From the NCBI GenBank assembly GCA_029203145.1, contig CP119309.1, positions 250,501 to 314,500 on the forward strand: a stretch of DNA of 64,000 bases, in the 5' to 3' direction. Positions 8,107 through 16,965 of the stretch are shown here, in pieces. Each line of letters begins with the position of its first letter. Position 1 is the first letter of the stretch. The notes under the pieces are model-generated. The model did no database searches, had not been told where the DNA came from, and worked only from the letters and a program-made list of their open reading frames with translations. The translations under genes and the position numbers were made by a program. Source of the DNA: Candidatus Brevundimonas phytovorans. Lineage in GTDB: Bacteria; Pseudomonadota; Alphaproteobacteria; Caulobacterales; Caulobacteraceae.

Positions 8107-9318
8107 ATGACCAAGGTTCTGATTATCGGCGCGGGACACGCGGGCGGCTCGGCGGCGGCGCTGCTGAGGCAGTATGGCTTTGACGGCGAGATCGTCCTGG
8201 CGGGCGAGGAGGCGGCGGCGCCCTATCAGCGGCCGCCCCTGTCCAAGGCCTGGCTGAAGGGGGAGGCGGGTCTTGAGGACCTGCTGCTGCGCCCCGAGAG
8301 CTTCTACGCCGAGCAGAATATCGACCTGCGCACCGGCGTCGTCGCCACCGCCATCAACGCGGCGGCCAGGACCGTGACCTTCGCCGACGGAGCGGTCGAG
8401 CCCTACGACCTGCTGATCCTGGCCACCGGCTCCATGGCGCGCAAGCTGGCCATCCCCGGCGCGGATCGGCCTGACCTTATGGAACTGCGCACGCTGGAGG
8501 ACGCTGAGCGGCTGAAGGCGGCGCTTGCTCCCGGCAAGCGGCTGGCCGTGGTCGGCGGCGGCTATGTCGGGCTGGAGGCCGCAGCCTCGGCCCGCGCCCT
8601 GGGCGCAGAGGCGGTGGTGATCGAGCGCATGGACCGGGTGCTGGCCCGCGTGGCCTCGGAAACCCTGTCGGCCTTCTTCACCGATCTGCACCGCCGCCAC
8701 GGCGTGGAGATTCTGACCGACGCCGAGGTCTCCGGCTTCGAGGACGCCGGCGTGCGTCTGGCTGACGGCCGTCTGATCGCGGCGGACGCGGTCCTGGTCG
8801 GCGTCGGCGCCCTGGCGCGCGAAGCCCTGGCGCGCTCCGCCGGTCTCCGTTGCGAAAACGGCGTGGTGGTGGACGAGACCGCTCGCACCAGCGACCCTTC
8901 CATCTACGCCATCGGCGACGTGACCCACCGGCCCATCCCGGTCCACGGCGGACGGATGCACCGGCTGGAAAGCGTGCCCAACGCCCTGGAGCAGGCCAAG
9001 CAGGCCGCCGCCGCCATCGTCGGCCGCGCCGCCCCGGCGCCCGAGGTGCCGTGGTTCTGGTCCGACCAGTATGATGTGAAACTCCAGATCGCCGGCCTGC
9101 CCTTCGACGCCGACCGTCAAGTGGTGCGCGGCGACCCGGCGACAGGCGGCTTCGCCGTCTTCCACCTGAACGGCGACCGCATGGTCTGCGTCGAGGCCGT
9201 CAATGCACCCGCCGAATTCATGGGCGGGCGCCTGCTGATCGGCAAGGCGACGCCGGTGGAGGCGGCTCTGCTGGCCGACCCCGCGATCTCGATCAAGGCA
9301 GTGGCGAAACCGGCCTAG
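8107..9318 (+). CDS. FAD-dependent ferredoxin reductase (rhodocoxin/putidaredoxin reductase type)
   Basis: A 403-aa flavoprotein that would pass electrons from NAD(P)H to a [2Fe-2S] ferredoxin feeding a P450 or other oxygenase. It has an N-terminal FAD Rossmann motif (IIGAGHAGG, residues 6-14), the PYQRPPLSK motif near 39-47, a second nucleotide motif VVGGGYVGLE near 147-156, the FAD-contacting YAIGDV near 275, and a C-terminal dimerisation domain starting at PWFWSDQYD. These are typical of the single-component reductases of this family. No ferredoxin or oxygenase gene is next to it. The AraC regulator is divergent and may control it. Confidence 0.88.
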   Translation: MTKVLIIGAGHAGGSAAALLRQYGFDGEIVLAGEEAAAPYQRPPLSKAWLKGEAGLEDLLLRPESFYAEQNIDLRTGVVATAINAAARTVTFADGAVEPYDLLILATGSMARKLAIPGADRPDLMELRTLEDAERLKAALAPGKRLAVVGGGYVGLEAAASARALGAEAVVIERMDRVLARVASETLSAFFTDLHRRHGVEILTDAEVSGFEDAGVRLADGRLIAADAVLVGVGALAREALARSAGLRCENGVVVDETARTSDPSIYAIGDVTHRPIPVHGGRMHRLESVPNALEQAKQAAAAIVGRAAPAPEVPWFWSDQYDVKLQIAGLPFDADRQVVRGDPATGGFAVFHLNGDRMVCVEAVNAPAEFMGGRLLIGKATPVEAALLADPAISIKAVAKPA

Positions 9319-9359
9319 GCGGCGATCGGATGACGGCGGTGTGACATCCTCGCCGCAAT

Positions 9360-9423
9360 TGCGATTTAGTCGCAGAAACTGGATTGCCGCAGGGGGTGAA
9401 TCTGCTATTGCGAGCGGATCGCA
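9360..9423 (+). promoter_or_regulatory. Two TGCGA-N5-TCGCA palindromes upstream of the siderophore receptor
   Basis: Identical 5-bp arms TGCGA and TCGCA spaced by 5 nt occur at 9360-9374 and again at 9409-9423, 49 bp apart, 25 to 88 bp before the receptor start codon. A third copy with one changed base (TGCGA-N5-TTGCA, 16966-16980) precedes the opposing operon of the same iron module. The motif is reminiscent of TGC/GCA-rich operators of the alphaproteobacterial Fur family; the identity of the regulator is inference. Confidence 0.55.
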
Positions 9424-9447
9424 TTATCACTGACGGGTTCCTCCCCC

Positions 9448-11721
9448 ATGTCCGACGCTCGTTCCTCCGCCCTCAAGGCGCTTCTGTTCGCTTCCAGCGC
9501 AGCCGGCATGCTATGCGCCTCGCCCGTTCTGGCCGCTGACGAAGCGCCGATCGCCACGGCGGACGTGACCCAGGACGCCACGACCCTGAGCGCCGTCGAC
9601 GTGCACGGCCAACGCGCCAAGCGCGAACCCAAGGACCCCCAGTTCGTCGCCCCCCTGCTCGACACGCCGCGTTCGGTCACGGTCATCCCGCAGCAGATCA
9701 TCGAACAGACCGCCGCCACCTCCCTGCAGGACATCCTGCGCACCTCGCCGGGCATCACCTTTGGCGCGGGCGAGGGTGGTCAGCCCTTGGCCGACCGTCC
9801 CTTCATCCGCGGCCAGGCCTCGGGCAACAACATCTTCGTCGACGGCATCCGCGACACCGGCGGCCAGCAGCGCGAAGTCTTCAATCTGGAGCAGGTCGAG
9901 GTCATCAAGGGACCGGACTCGGTCTATTCGGGTCGCGGCTCGGGCGGCGGCAGCATCAACCTGGGCTCCAAGGCCCCGCGCCTGCAAAACTTCATCCGCG
10001 GCTCGGCTGGCGCCGGCACCGACAACTATGCGCGCGGCACGATTGACGCCAACTGGCAGGTCAGCCCGACCGCCGCCATGCGCTTGAACCTGATGGCCGC
10101 CCAGGGCGATGTCGCCGGCCGCAACGCGGTCGACTTCGACAAGTGGGGCGTCGCCGCCGCGGTCGCCGCCGGCCTCGGCACGCCGACCACCGTGACCGCC
10201 AGCTACTACCACCTCGACAGCAATCAGATGCCTGACTACGGCATCCCGCTCTACACCAAGCTGGGCGGCGCCAATGCCCCGCGCCCCGACGCCTCGGGCG
10301 TCCTCGACGTGCCCTATGACAGCTTCTATGGCCTGAAGGCGCGCGACTATCTGAACAACACGGTCGACACCCTGACCCTGGATGTCGAGCACCGCTTCAG
10401 CGACACGCTCGCCCTGCGCAACGTCACCCGCTATTCGCAGACGCTGAACGACTACATCGTCACCAACCCCGGCGACGGCGGCGCGGCGCAGAACATCAAC
10501 GGCGTCTGGTGGATGAAGCGGGGCCTGAAGTCGCGCTGGAATCCGACCGAGACCCTGGCCAACGTCACCGACCTGCACGGCTCCTTCCTGACCGGCGCGA
10601 TCAAGCACAACTTCGACCTGGGTCTGGAGCTCTCGCGCGAGAAGAACCGCAACGCCGGCTATACCGTCACCACCCTGACCGGCACGGCCTGCCCCGCGCC
10701 CCTGACGGGCCTGGACTGCACGCCGGTCTATGACCCCAACCCGAACGATCCCTGGACCGGCACGGTCACGCGCGGCAACGTCAGCCACAACACGACCGAC
10801 ACCCTGGGTCTCTACGCCTTCGACTCCATGGCGTTCGGCGAGAAGTGGATCCTGAACCTCGGCCTGCGCTGGGACGACTATTCGGTCGAGGGCGCGGACT
10901 GGGTGAACGTCGGCACGCCGGCCGTTCCCACCCTGACCCCGCGCAGCGGCGACTGGGACTTCGTCAACTACCAGGTCGGCCTGGTCTACAAGCCGACGGC
11001 CAACAGCAGCCTCTACGCCTCCTGGGCCACCTCCTCGACGCCGCCGACCATCTCGGCCGGCGACCAGAACAACGGCAGCGGCCTGGGCACGGGCAATCTG
11101 GCGACAGAACTGCTGGACCCGGAAGAGACGGAAAGCTTCGAGATCGGCGCCAAGGCCAACCTGTTCAACGACCGCCTGGCCCTCAGCGGCGCCCTGTTCA
11201 AGACCGTGCGCAAGAATGCTCAGATCCAGGTGTCCGCAGGCGTCTATGAGCAGGCGGGCGAGGCTCAGGTTCAAGGCCTCGAACTGGGCGTCTCTGGCAA
11301 CCTGACCAGCAAGTGGCAGGTCTTCGGCGGCTATACCTGGATGGACAGCGAACTGGTCAGCGGAGCCTACAACAGCGTCAACGTCGGCGAGGCCCTGGCC
11401 AATACGCCCGAGCACAGCGCCAGCCTGTTCACCACCTACCGCCTCATGCCCCAGCTCAGCCTCGGCGGCGGCGTCTATTATGTGTCCAAGTCGTTCGGCG
11501 GCAATCAGGGCGGCGCCGGCGGCGGCGCCAACCGCATCTACGCCCCCGAATACACCCGCCTGGACCTGTTCGCCGCCTACGACATCAACGACCGCGCCTC
11601 GCTGCAGTTGAACGTCCAGAACGCGGGCGACGAGGAATACATCATCCGCACCAACGGCGTTCACCACGCCGACGTGGCCCCGGCCCGTTCGGCCATCCTG
11701 ACGCTGAACCTGCGCTACTAA
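9448..11721 (+). CDS. TonB-dependent siderophore receptor, Fiu-like
   Basis: A 757-aa outer-membrane receptor that takes up ferric-siderophore complexes with energy from TonB. It has a signal peptide (about 1-30, ending near VLAAD), a TonB-box-like stretch near 46-52 (LSAVDVHG), and a plug domain from about 70 with SVTVIPQQI, DILRTSPGITFG and the RGxGSGGGSINL loop. A 22-strand barrel follows, ending in an aromatic-terminated strand (LNLRY). The plug and the downstream PiuC-type hydroxylase match the Fiu/PiuA catecholate-receptor arrangement, so a catecholate or similar ligand is likely. Two palindromic operator candidates precede it. Confidence 0.9.
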   Translation: MSDARSSALKALLFASSAAGMLCASPVLAADEAPIATADVTQDATTLSAVDVHGQRAKREPKDPQFVAPLLDTPRSVTVIPQQIIEQTAATSLQDILRTSPGITFGAGEGGQPLADRPFIRGQASGNNIFVDGIRDTGGQQREVFNLEQVEVIKGPDSVYSGRGSGGGSINLGSKAPRLQNFIRGSAGAGTDNYARGTIDANWQVSPTAAMRLNLMAAQGDVAGRNAVDFDKWGVAAAVAAGLGTPTTVTASYYHLDSNQMPDYGIPLYTKLGGANAPRPDASGVLDVPYDSFYGLKARDYLNNTVDTLTLDVEHRFSDTLALRNVTRYSQTLNDYIVTNPGDGGAAQNINGVWWMKRGLKSRWNPTETLANVTDLHGSFLTGAIKHNFDLGLELSREKNRNAGYTVTTLTGTACPAPLTGLDCTPVYDPNPNDPWTGTVTRGNVSHNTTDTLGLYAFDSMAFGEKWILNLGLRWDDYSVEGADWVNVGTPAVPTLTPRSGDWDFVNYQVGLVYKPTANSSLYASWATSSTPPTISAGDQNNGSGLGTGNLATELLDPEETESFEIGAKANLFNDRLALSGALFKTVRKNAQIQVSAGVYEQAGEAQVQGLELGVSGNLTSKWQVFGGYTWMDSELVSGAYNSVNVGEALANTPEHSASLFTTYRLMPQLSLGGGVYYVSKSFGGNQGGAGGGANRIYAPEYTRLDLFAAYDINDRASLQLNVQNAGDEEYIIRTNGVHHADVAPARSAILTLNLRY

Positions 11722-11801
11722 GAAGCCGCGTTTCGCGCCATTCTGTCGGCCCCGTCGTTCGCCTGAGCGGCGGGGCCGATGCGCATCTGATCGAGGCTAC
11801 C

Positions 11802-12479
11802 ATGCTGCTGCACATCCCCGAGGTCTTCACCAAGGCCGAAGTCGCCGCCCTGCGCCGGACCCTGGACGCCGGTCCCTGGGCCGACGGCAACATGACCTCG
11901 GGCCATCAGTCGGCCACCGCCAAGAAGAACCAGCAACTGCCGGAGGACAGTGCGCAGGCGAAGGCGGTCTCGGCCCTGATCGTCCAGGCCCTGAACGCCA
12001 ACCCGATGTTCGTTTCGGCGGCCCTGCCGCACACGATCTTTCCGCCCCTGTTCAACCGTTACGAGGGCGGCGGCGAGTTCGGCCTCCACGTCGACAACGC
12101 GATCCGCCAGAGAGGCGATCTGCGCATCCGCAGCGACCTCTCGGCCACCCTCTTCCTGTCCGAGCCCGAGGACTACGACGGTGGCGAACTGATCATCGAG
12201 GAGATGTATGGCAGCCAGTCGGTCAAACTGCCCGCCGGCGACCTGGTCCTCTATCCGTCCAAGAGCCTGCACCGCGTCACGCCGGTCACGCGCGGCGCCC
12301 GCGTCTCCAGCTTCATGTGGCTGCAAAGCCTGGTCCGCGACGACGCCGACCGTGAAAGCCTGTTCCGCCTCGACGTCGCCACCCAGCGAGTGAACCTCGA
12401 CAAGGGACCGAAGGATCAGGCCGTCATCGAACTGACGGGCCTCTATCACAACCTGCTGCGACGCTGGTCGGAGGTCTAG
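11802..12479 (+). CDS. PiuC/YbiX-type Fe(II)/2-oxoglutarate-dependent hydroxylase
   Basis: A 225-aa PKHD-type dioxygenase. The iron ligands are visible as H96 and D98 (GLHVDN) and H157 (KSLHRVTPV); R167 would bind 2-oxoglutarate. Genes of this family sit beside Fiu/PiuA-type receptors in many proteobacteria, and the protein is thought to act on the imported siderophore or on components of the pathway, though its substrate is not settled. It starts 80 nt after the receptor stop and is co-directional, so it probably shares the transcript. The ATG at 11802 matches the family N-terminus MLLHIP; the reading frame stays open upstream but there it overlaps the receptor. Confidence 0.92.
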   Translation: MLLHIPEVFTKAEVAALRRTLDAGPWADGNMTSGHQSATAKKNQQLPEDSAQAKAVSALIVQALNANPMFVSAALPHTIFPPLFNRYEGGGEFGLHVDNAIRQRGDLRIRSDLSATLFLSEPEDYDGGELIIEEMYGSQSVKLPAGDLVLYPSKSLHRVTPVTRGARVSSFMWLQSLVRDDADRESLFRLDVATQRVNLDKGPKDQAVIELTGLYHNLLRRWSEV

Positions 12480-12493
12480 CGCCGCGCCTGTAT

Positions 12494-13867
12494 TTAATAA
12501 ACGTCGCGCCTGTACCGCCCGCTGTCGGTCAGCCGCATCAGCCGCTCCTCGCCCAGCGCCGCCTCCAGCGCCGCGTGGACGCCCTTCGACATGCCTTCCA
12601 GGCTGCCGCAGACATAGACATAGGCGCCGCGATCAACCCAGTCGGCCATCGGCCGCGCGTGTTCCGCCACCAGCGACTGCACATAGCGATGCTCGCCCCC
12701 GTCGCGTGAGAAGGCGCGGTCCAGCCGGGTCAGGACGCCCGACGCCAGCCAGGCTTGCAGGTCGGCGTCGTAAAGCGCGTCGTGCGCCCGCGTCCGCTCG
12801 CCGAACAGCACCCACGCCCCGCCGGTCTTCTCATGCTGCGCCCGCGCCTTCAAATGCCCGCGCAGACCCGCAATCCCGGTGCCGTTGCCGATCAGGATGA
12901 TGGGGGCCTCGGGCGGGGGCGCATGGAAGCTGCGGTTGGCGCGCACCCGCATGGCGACCTCGTCGCCGATCTGCACGTCCTGCGTCAGCCAGCCTGAGGC
13001 CAGACCCGGAGTCCCGTCCGGGCGCGTCATCAGTCGGATGCAGAACTCCACCCGCCCGTCCGAGGGCAGGGAGGCGACCGAATACTCACGACTGGCCGGC
13101 TGCTCGCCGTCGCGGACGGGCAGGCCCACCTCGGCGATGTCGCCCGCCGCCCAGTCAGGCGCGTGGTCGATAGGCTCAAACGCCAGATGCCAGGCCTCGC
13201 CGCCGGGGCTGCCCGCGTTCAGCAGGCGCCGCTCGACCAGTCGCCAGCGCTCATAGGCGGGCGGGGTCCAGTCGGGGGCTGAGGTGGCGCCCGTGATCTG
13301 GTTCAACTGATGCTGCCAGTGGCGGATGGCGCCCGCGTCGCCGTTGTCCACCTCGACCCGGTCGAACAGGGTCTGGGCGCCGCTGCGCTCCAGCCAGTCG
13401 CCGACCGCGTGGCCAAAACTGCAATAGGCGTCATAGGCGCGGTCGCCCAAGGCCAGCAGCCCATAGGTCAGATGCGACAGGTCAGCCTCGGCCTTCATCA
13501 CCTGCCGCACGAAGCGGGCGGCGCCGTCGGGCGCATCGCCTTCGCCGGTGGTCGAGGCGATGACCAGCAGGCGGCGCGCGCCCTTCAGCGTCTCCAGGTC
13601 CAGATCAGCAAAGGACGTGATCCGCGCGCCGACGCCGCCGTCGCCCAGCGCTTGCGCCGTCATCCAGGCCAACTCCTCGCCGAATCCGGTCTGGCTGGCG
13701 AAGGCGATCAGCACAGCGTCGTCGCCCGCTGCTTCCGCCAGGGACCGCGCCTGGTCAGCGGCCTTCTTCGCGGCGGCGCGCACGCGCCAGACGGTCAGGC
13801 CGATCAGGCCCAGCCACAGGGCGACGGCGACGGCCGTCCACAGCCAGCGGGTCAGGTCGGCGGTCAC
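12494..13867 (-). CDS. Membrane-anchored flavodoxin/NADPH reductase (sulfite-reductase-flavoprotein-like)
   Basis: A 457-aa diflavin reductase with one N-terminal membrane helix (about 8-28), a flavodoxin domain (about 50-190, with ASQTGFGEE for FMN and STTGEGDAP) and a ferredoxin-NADP reductase-like part (about 205-457, with REYSVAS for FAD and GNGTGIAG for NADPH). It would draw electrons from cytoplasmic NADPH and feed them to the membrane PepSY protein encoded at the head of the same operon. It is the last gene of the five-gene set; its GTG start follows the apbE stop by 2 nt. It is not an assimilatory sulfite reductase in this setting, since no hemoprotein subunit is near. Confidence 0.85.
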   Translation of the reverse strand: MTADLTRWLWTAVAVALWLGLIGLTVWRVRAAAKKAADQARSLAEAAGDDAVLIAFASQTGFGEELAWMTAQALGDGGVGARITSFADLDLETLKGARRLLVIASTTGEGDAPDGAARFVRQVMKAEADLSHLTYGLLALGDRAYDAYCSFGHAVGDWLERSGAQTLFDRVEVDNGDAGAIRHWQHQLNQITGATSAPDWTPPAYERWRLVERRLLNAGSPGGEAWHLAFEPIDHAPDWAAGDIAEVGLPVRDGEQPASREYSVASLPSDGRVEFCIRLMTRPDGTPGLASGWLTQDVQIGDEVAMRVRANRSFHAPPPEAPIILIGNGTGIAGLRGHLKARAQHEKTGGAWVLFGERTRAHDALYDADLQAWLASGVLTRLDRAFSRDGGEHRYVQSLVAEHARPMADWVDRGAYVYVCGSLEGMSKGVHAALEAALGEERLMRLTDSGRYRRDVY

Positions 13868-13869
13868 GA

Positions 13870-14895
13870 TCAGGCTTCTTCTTCGTCCATCATGGCGGCG
13901 AAGGCAGGGCTCATCCGATCGACCAGGCCGCGCGGCGTACGCTCGACGAAGTGGGCCGCGATATTCATCGCCTCGGCGAACTCAGGCCCGTCGAACGGAC
14001 CCAGCACGGTCAGGGCCGTCGCCCACGCGTCGGCGCGCATGGCCGAGGCGTCAAACACCGTCACCTGCGCCAGTCCATTGTCCACCGGCCGTCCGGTCGA
14101 ACCGTCCAGGGTGTGCGGATAGAGGCGCTCCTGATGCACGAAGGCGCGGCGCCAGTCGCCGGATGTCGCCACCGCCACGTCGAACAGGGCGGCCACCGTA
14201 TGCGGCGCGGGCGACCCCGGCACGGCCTCGATCTCGACCCACCAGGGCTGGGCGTCCGGCTTGACCCCGCGCCCGAGCAACTCGCCGCCGATCTCGACCA
14301 GATGCGAGGTCGCGCCCATCTGGGTCAGACGCGCCGAGACCCGGTCCACGGCGTGACCCTTGGCGATGCCGGAGAAATCGAGCTTCATCCCTCCAGCCTG
14401 CACCGCCGCCTGGGCGTCGCGGTTCAGCCTCAGCTTCTGCCAGCCGGACACGGCCAGCGCCGCCCCGACCTCTTCATCGGAGGGCAGGGGGTTGAGCGGA
14501 TCGCGCGGTCCGGGCGGGCCAAAGCCCCACAGATCGACCAGCGCCCCGAGCGTCGGATCGACCGCGCCGTTGACGTCGTCGGCCAGATCCAGCGAGGCGT
14601 TCAGAAGGGCCCAGAAGTCGTCCGACAGCTTCCATGTTCCGGCAGGGGCGCTGTTGAAACGGCTGATCTCGCTGCTCGGCGTCCAGGGGCTGAACAGGGC
14701 GATGATGCGCGCCAACTCCTCCTCGATCGCCGCCTGAAAGGCCTCTTGCGCCACACCCGGGGGCGGAATCAGACGCACCGACCAGGTGGTGCCCATGCTC
14801 TCTCCCGCCAGCGACCAGATCAGGTCGCTGGGCGGCCGTTCGGGTGCGCGCGTGGTCGGCGGGATCAGGACGCGGGTGTCCTGACGGCCTTCCAC
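13870..14895 (-). CDS. apbE: FAD:protein FMN transferase ApbE
   Basis: ApbE attaches FMN covalently to a threonine or serine of exported redox proteins. The family motifs are clear: ESMGTTW near the N-terminus, GIAKGHAVDR, EIGGELLGRG and HTLDGSTGRPVD, with ADAWATAL near the C-terminus. The frame is open to 15036, but that extension overlaps the preceding gene. I place the start at the GTG at 14895 (341 aa), which is uncertain; no lipobox is seen. A likely substrate is the neighbouring DUF2271 protein, which carries a DGVSGPT sequence resembling the ApbE target motif. Confidence 0.85.
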   Translation of the reverse strand: MEGRQDTRVLIPPTTRAPERPPSDLIWSLAGESMGTTWSVRLIPPPGVAQEAFQAAIEEELARIIALFSPWTPSSEISRFNSAPAGTWKLSDDFWALLNASLDLADDVNGAVDPTLGALVDLWGFGPPGPRDPLNPLPSDEEVGAALAVSGWQKLRLNRDAQAAVQAGGMKLDFSGIAKGHAVDRVSARLTQMGATSHLVEIGGELLGRGVKPDAQPWWVEIEAVPGSPAPHTVAALFDVAVATSGDWRRAFVHQERLYPHTLDGSTGRPVDNGLAQVTVFDASAMRADAWATALTVLGPFDGPEFAEAMNIAAHFVERTPRGLVDRMSPAFAAMMDEEEA

Positions 14896-14945
14896 CGCCG
14901 CTCCGATCTGAAGCGGCGGCGGGGTCGAGCTGGAGCGTGTCGAGG

Positions 14946-15740
14946 TCAGGGCAGGACTTCCAGCGCGCCGTTCCACGAGGCGTTCGAGCCGGGCTGGCCG
15001 TTCACGCCCGCCGTGCGCACCGAGGCGCCCAGCCAATAGAGACCGGCTTCCGGCCAGGTCACGGTGAAGGCGCCGTCAGCGTCCGTCTTGACCGTCATCT
15101 CCTGCGGATTGTCGCGATAGCGCAGACCGCCGCGCACCACCGTCACCTCGACATCGGCGGCGGGCTGGCCGTCCTTCAGCAGCTTGAAGGTCGCGGCCTC
15201 GCCGGCGGCCAGATCGTTCGGGTGGGTGACGGCGGCCAGTTCCAGACCCTTGCCGACCGTCTTCAGGTCGGTGGGCTCGCCCAGGGTGACAAAGGTTTCG
15301 GTGCGGCTGTCGGTGCGCGTGGCCTCGACGTCGGTGGCGTCCGCCGGCAGGGCGGTGGCGAACTCGGCTTCCGTGCCGCGCCAGCGCTTCTGCTCGCCGC
15401 CCTGCTTGTAGCTGGCCATGAAGCCCGAGCCGACGTTGGCGACGCGGTAGGTGCCGGGCTGCGACAGATGCAGGTCGAAGCTGGAGCGGTACTTGGCCTG
15501 GGTGACGTTCTCGGCCTGGGCGGTCGAGCCGTCCGGCGCCGTGATGGTCAGACCGGCCAGACGCATGGCGGCGTGATCGGGAATGAAGACCCCGTTCGAC
15601 ATGCCGGCGTCGAACCCGACCCAGGCGTCGTTGCCCGACAGCACGGTCGAGGTCGGGGCCAGCCAGGCGCGGTGCGCCTGGGCCGAGAGCGGCGCGGCCA
15701 GAACGGCGGCCAGGGTCAGGAAGGCGAACGTCTTCTTCAT
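14946..15740 (-). CDS. DUF4198 periplasmic protein
   Basis: A 264-aa exported protein with a classical signal peptide (MKKTFAFLTLAAVLAAP, cleavage after SAQA near 21) followed by HRAWLAPT, the usual start of mature DUF4198 domains. The C-terminal half has a carboxypeptidase-regulatory or Ig-like beta repeat (DGAFTVTWPEAGLYWLGAS). DUF4198 proteins accompany PepSY, DUF2271 and ApbE genes in extracytoplasmic flavin and iron-related loci; its own activity is not known. The ATG at 15740 is chosen for the signal peptide, although the frame is open further upstream. It lies 11 nt after the DUF2271 gene. Confidence 0.83.
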   Translation of the reverse strand: MKKTFAFLTLAAVLAAPLSAQAHRAWLAPTSTVLSGNDAWVGFDAGMSNGVFIPDHAAMRLAGLTITAPDGSTAQAENVTQAKYRSSFDLHLSQPGTYRVANVGSGFMASYKQGGEQKRWRGTEAEFATALPADATDVEATRTDSRTETFVTLGEPTDLKTVGKGLELAAVTHPNDLAAGEAATFKLLKDGQPAADVEVTVVRGGLRYRDNPQEMTVKTDADGAFTVTWPEAGLYWLGASVRTAGVNGQPGSNASWNGALEVLP

Positions 15741-15751
15741 GGTCAGGGTCC

Positions 15752-16267
15752 TTAGCGGGTCACGGCGACGCGAACGGCGCCCAGTTCGGTGGAGCCGGTT
15801 CCAGCGGCGGTGTTGGCGCCGCCCCAACGGAAGGGCACGCGGACGACCTCGCGGCCGCCCAGTTCACGGGCCGCCTCGACGACGATGTTGTACTGGCCCG
15901 CAGGCAGGTTGCGCAGGCGCGCGGCAGGCACGGTCACGGCGTGACGACCGGGGGCCTTGGTCGGGCCGGAAACGCCGTCGGCGGGCATGGCCATGGCGCG
16001 TCCGCCCTTGCGCCACCAGGTGCGCAGGTCCTTCAGCCAGTCCTTGCCGTCGCCCTCGTTGTTGCGGGTCTGCTGGTACCAGACGGCCAGGGTCTGCGCC
16101 GTCGACTGATCCGGTTTCTCGATCCACACAGCGACATAGGGCCGGTGATAGGAGGCGCTGGAAATGCGCGGCAGCTCGACGTTCACCGTCAGGTCTGCGG
16201 CGTTGGCGACGGCGGGCGCAGCGGCGGCGAGGCCGGCGGCGGTCAGGACGAGAGGAAGCTTACGCAT
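15752..16267 (-). CDS. DUF2271 periplasmic protein, candidate flavinylated electron carrier
   Basis: A 171-aa exported protein with signal peptide (about 1-23, ANAAD cleavage). It has the DUF2271 features VAVWIEKPD, LAVWYQQTRNNEGDGKDWLKDL and WWRKGGR. Residues 97-103 read DGVSGPT, close to the D-x-x-[ST]-G-[AP]-T target that ApbE flavinylates, making Thr103 a candidate FMN site. It sits between the PepSY membrane protein and DUF4198 in the iron operon, and an apbE gene is two genes downstream. The proposed role, carrying electrons in the periplasm for reduction of ferric siderophore, is inference. Confidence 0.83.
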   Translation of the reverse strand: MRKLPLVLTAAGLAAAAPAVANAADLTVNVELPRISSASYHRPYVAVWIEKPDQSTAQTLAVWYQQTRNNEGDGKDWLKDLRTWWRKGGRAMAMPADGVSGPTKAPGRHAVTVPAARLRNLPAGQYNIVVEAARELGGREVVRVPFRWGGANTAAGTGSTELGAVRVAVTR

Positions 16268-16279
16268 GAGGGGAACTCG

Positions 16280-16948
16280 TCAATGAATGAACAGAAGGGC
16301 GATAACGACAGGAATGAGCAGACCCAGAGCCACGATGGGCCAGGTCGAAGGGCGGCCGCGGGCGTGCAGCCACAGCAGGGCCAGGCCCGTGACGGAAAAG
16401 ATCACGCAGGCCACGGCGAAGACGTCGATGAACCAGTACCAGACCACCCCGGCGTTCCGACCCTTGTGCAGGTCATTGAGGTAGGCGACCCAGCCGCGCG
16501 TGGTCTTCTCATGCACGGCCTCGCCGGTTGAACGGTCGATGGTCAGCCATCCGTCGCCGCCGGGGGTGGGCAGGGCGACATAGATCTCGTCCGCCGTAGT
16601 CTCGGTGGGTTTGCCGTCCACCTGCACCTTGAAGGCCTCGGCGGCCCAGCGCGCCACCGTGGCGGGCACGGCGTCGGTGGTTTCCTCGGGGAAGTCGGAC
16701 AGACGCGCCAGCAGGGGCGCGGGCAGGGTCGCCGTCGCCTCCTTCGTCACCGGCTCGGCCGGAATCTGCGCCGCGTGGTTCAGGGTGATGCCGGTCGCGG
16801 CGAACAGGATCATCCCGACCAGGCTGACCGCCGCCGAGATCCAGTGCCAGCTGTGCAATTGCTTCAGCCAGAACGACCGTTTGGCGTTCAACGCCGCCTT
16901 GGGTTGGGCGGCGGTCTTGGCGGGATGGGCTGCGGCTTCACTCACCAT
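16280..16948 (-). CDS. PepSY-associated inner-membrane protein, candidate siderophore reductase component
   Basis: A 222-aa membrane protein of the PepSY-TM type: helix near 34-54 (WHWISAAVSLVGMILF), a periplasmic PepSY-like region (about 85-160) containing WLTIDRSTGEAV, the LNDLHKGR motif, and two C-terminal helices. Histidines in the membrane segments (LHSWHW, LHKG) could bind heme, as in FoxB/FpvG-type ferrisiderophore reductases. A TTG at 16981 in the same frame is rejected because it lies inside the probable operator; the ATG at 16948 is used. It is the first gene of the five-gene operon. Confidence 0.83.
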   Translation of the reverse strand: MVSEAAAHPAKTAAQPKAALNAKRSFWLKQLHSWHWISAAVSLVGMILFAATGITLNHAAQIPAEPVTKEATATLPAPLLARLSDFPEETTDAVPATVARWAAEAFKVQVDGKPTETTADEIYVALPTPGGDGWLTIDRSTGEAVHEKTTRGWVAYLNDLHKGRNAGVVWYWFIDVFAVACVIFSVTGLALLWLHARGRPSTWPIVALGLLIPVVIALLFIH

Positions 16949-16965
16949 ATGGCTGTGCCATACCT

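Noticed and set aside
9511..11667. A 718-codon open frame on the minus strand across the siderophore receptor gene
   Set aside because: It is a shadow of the receptor's reading frame caused by high GC at third positions; the product has no family features and a valine/glycine/alanine-rich composition.
12494..13867. Calling the flavoprotein a sulfite reductase subunit (cysJ)
   Set aside because: It has an N-terminal membrane helix, no hemoprotein gene next to it, and it lies in an iron/ApbE operon.
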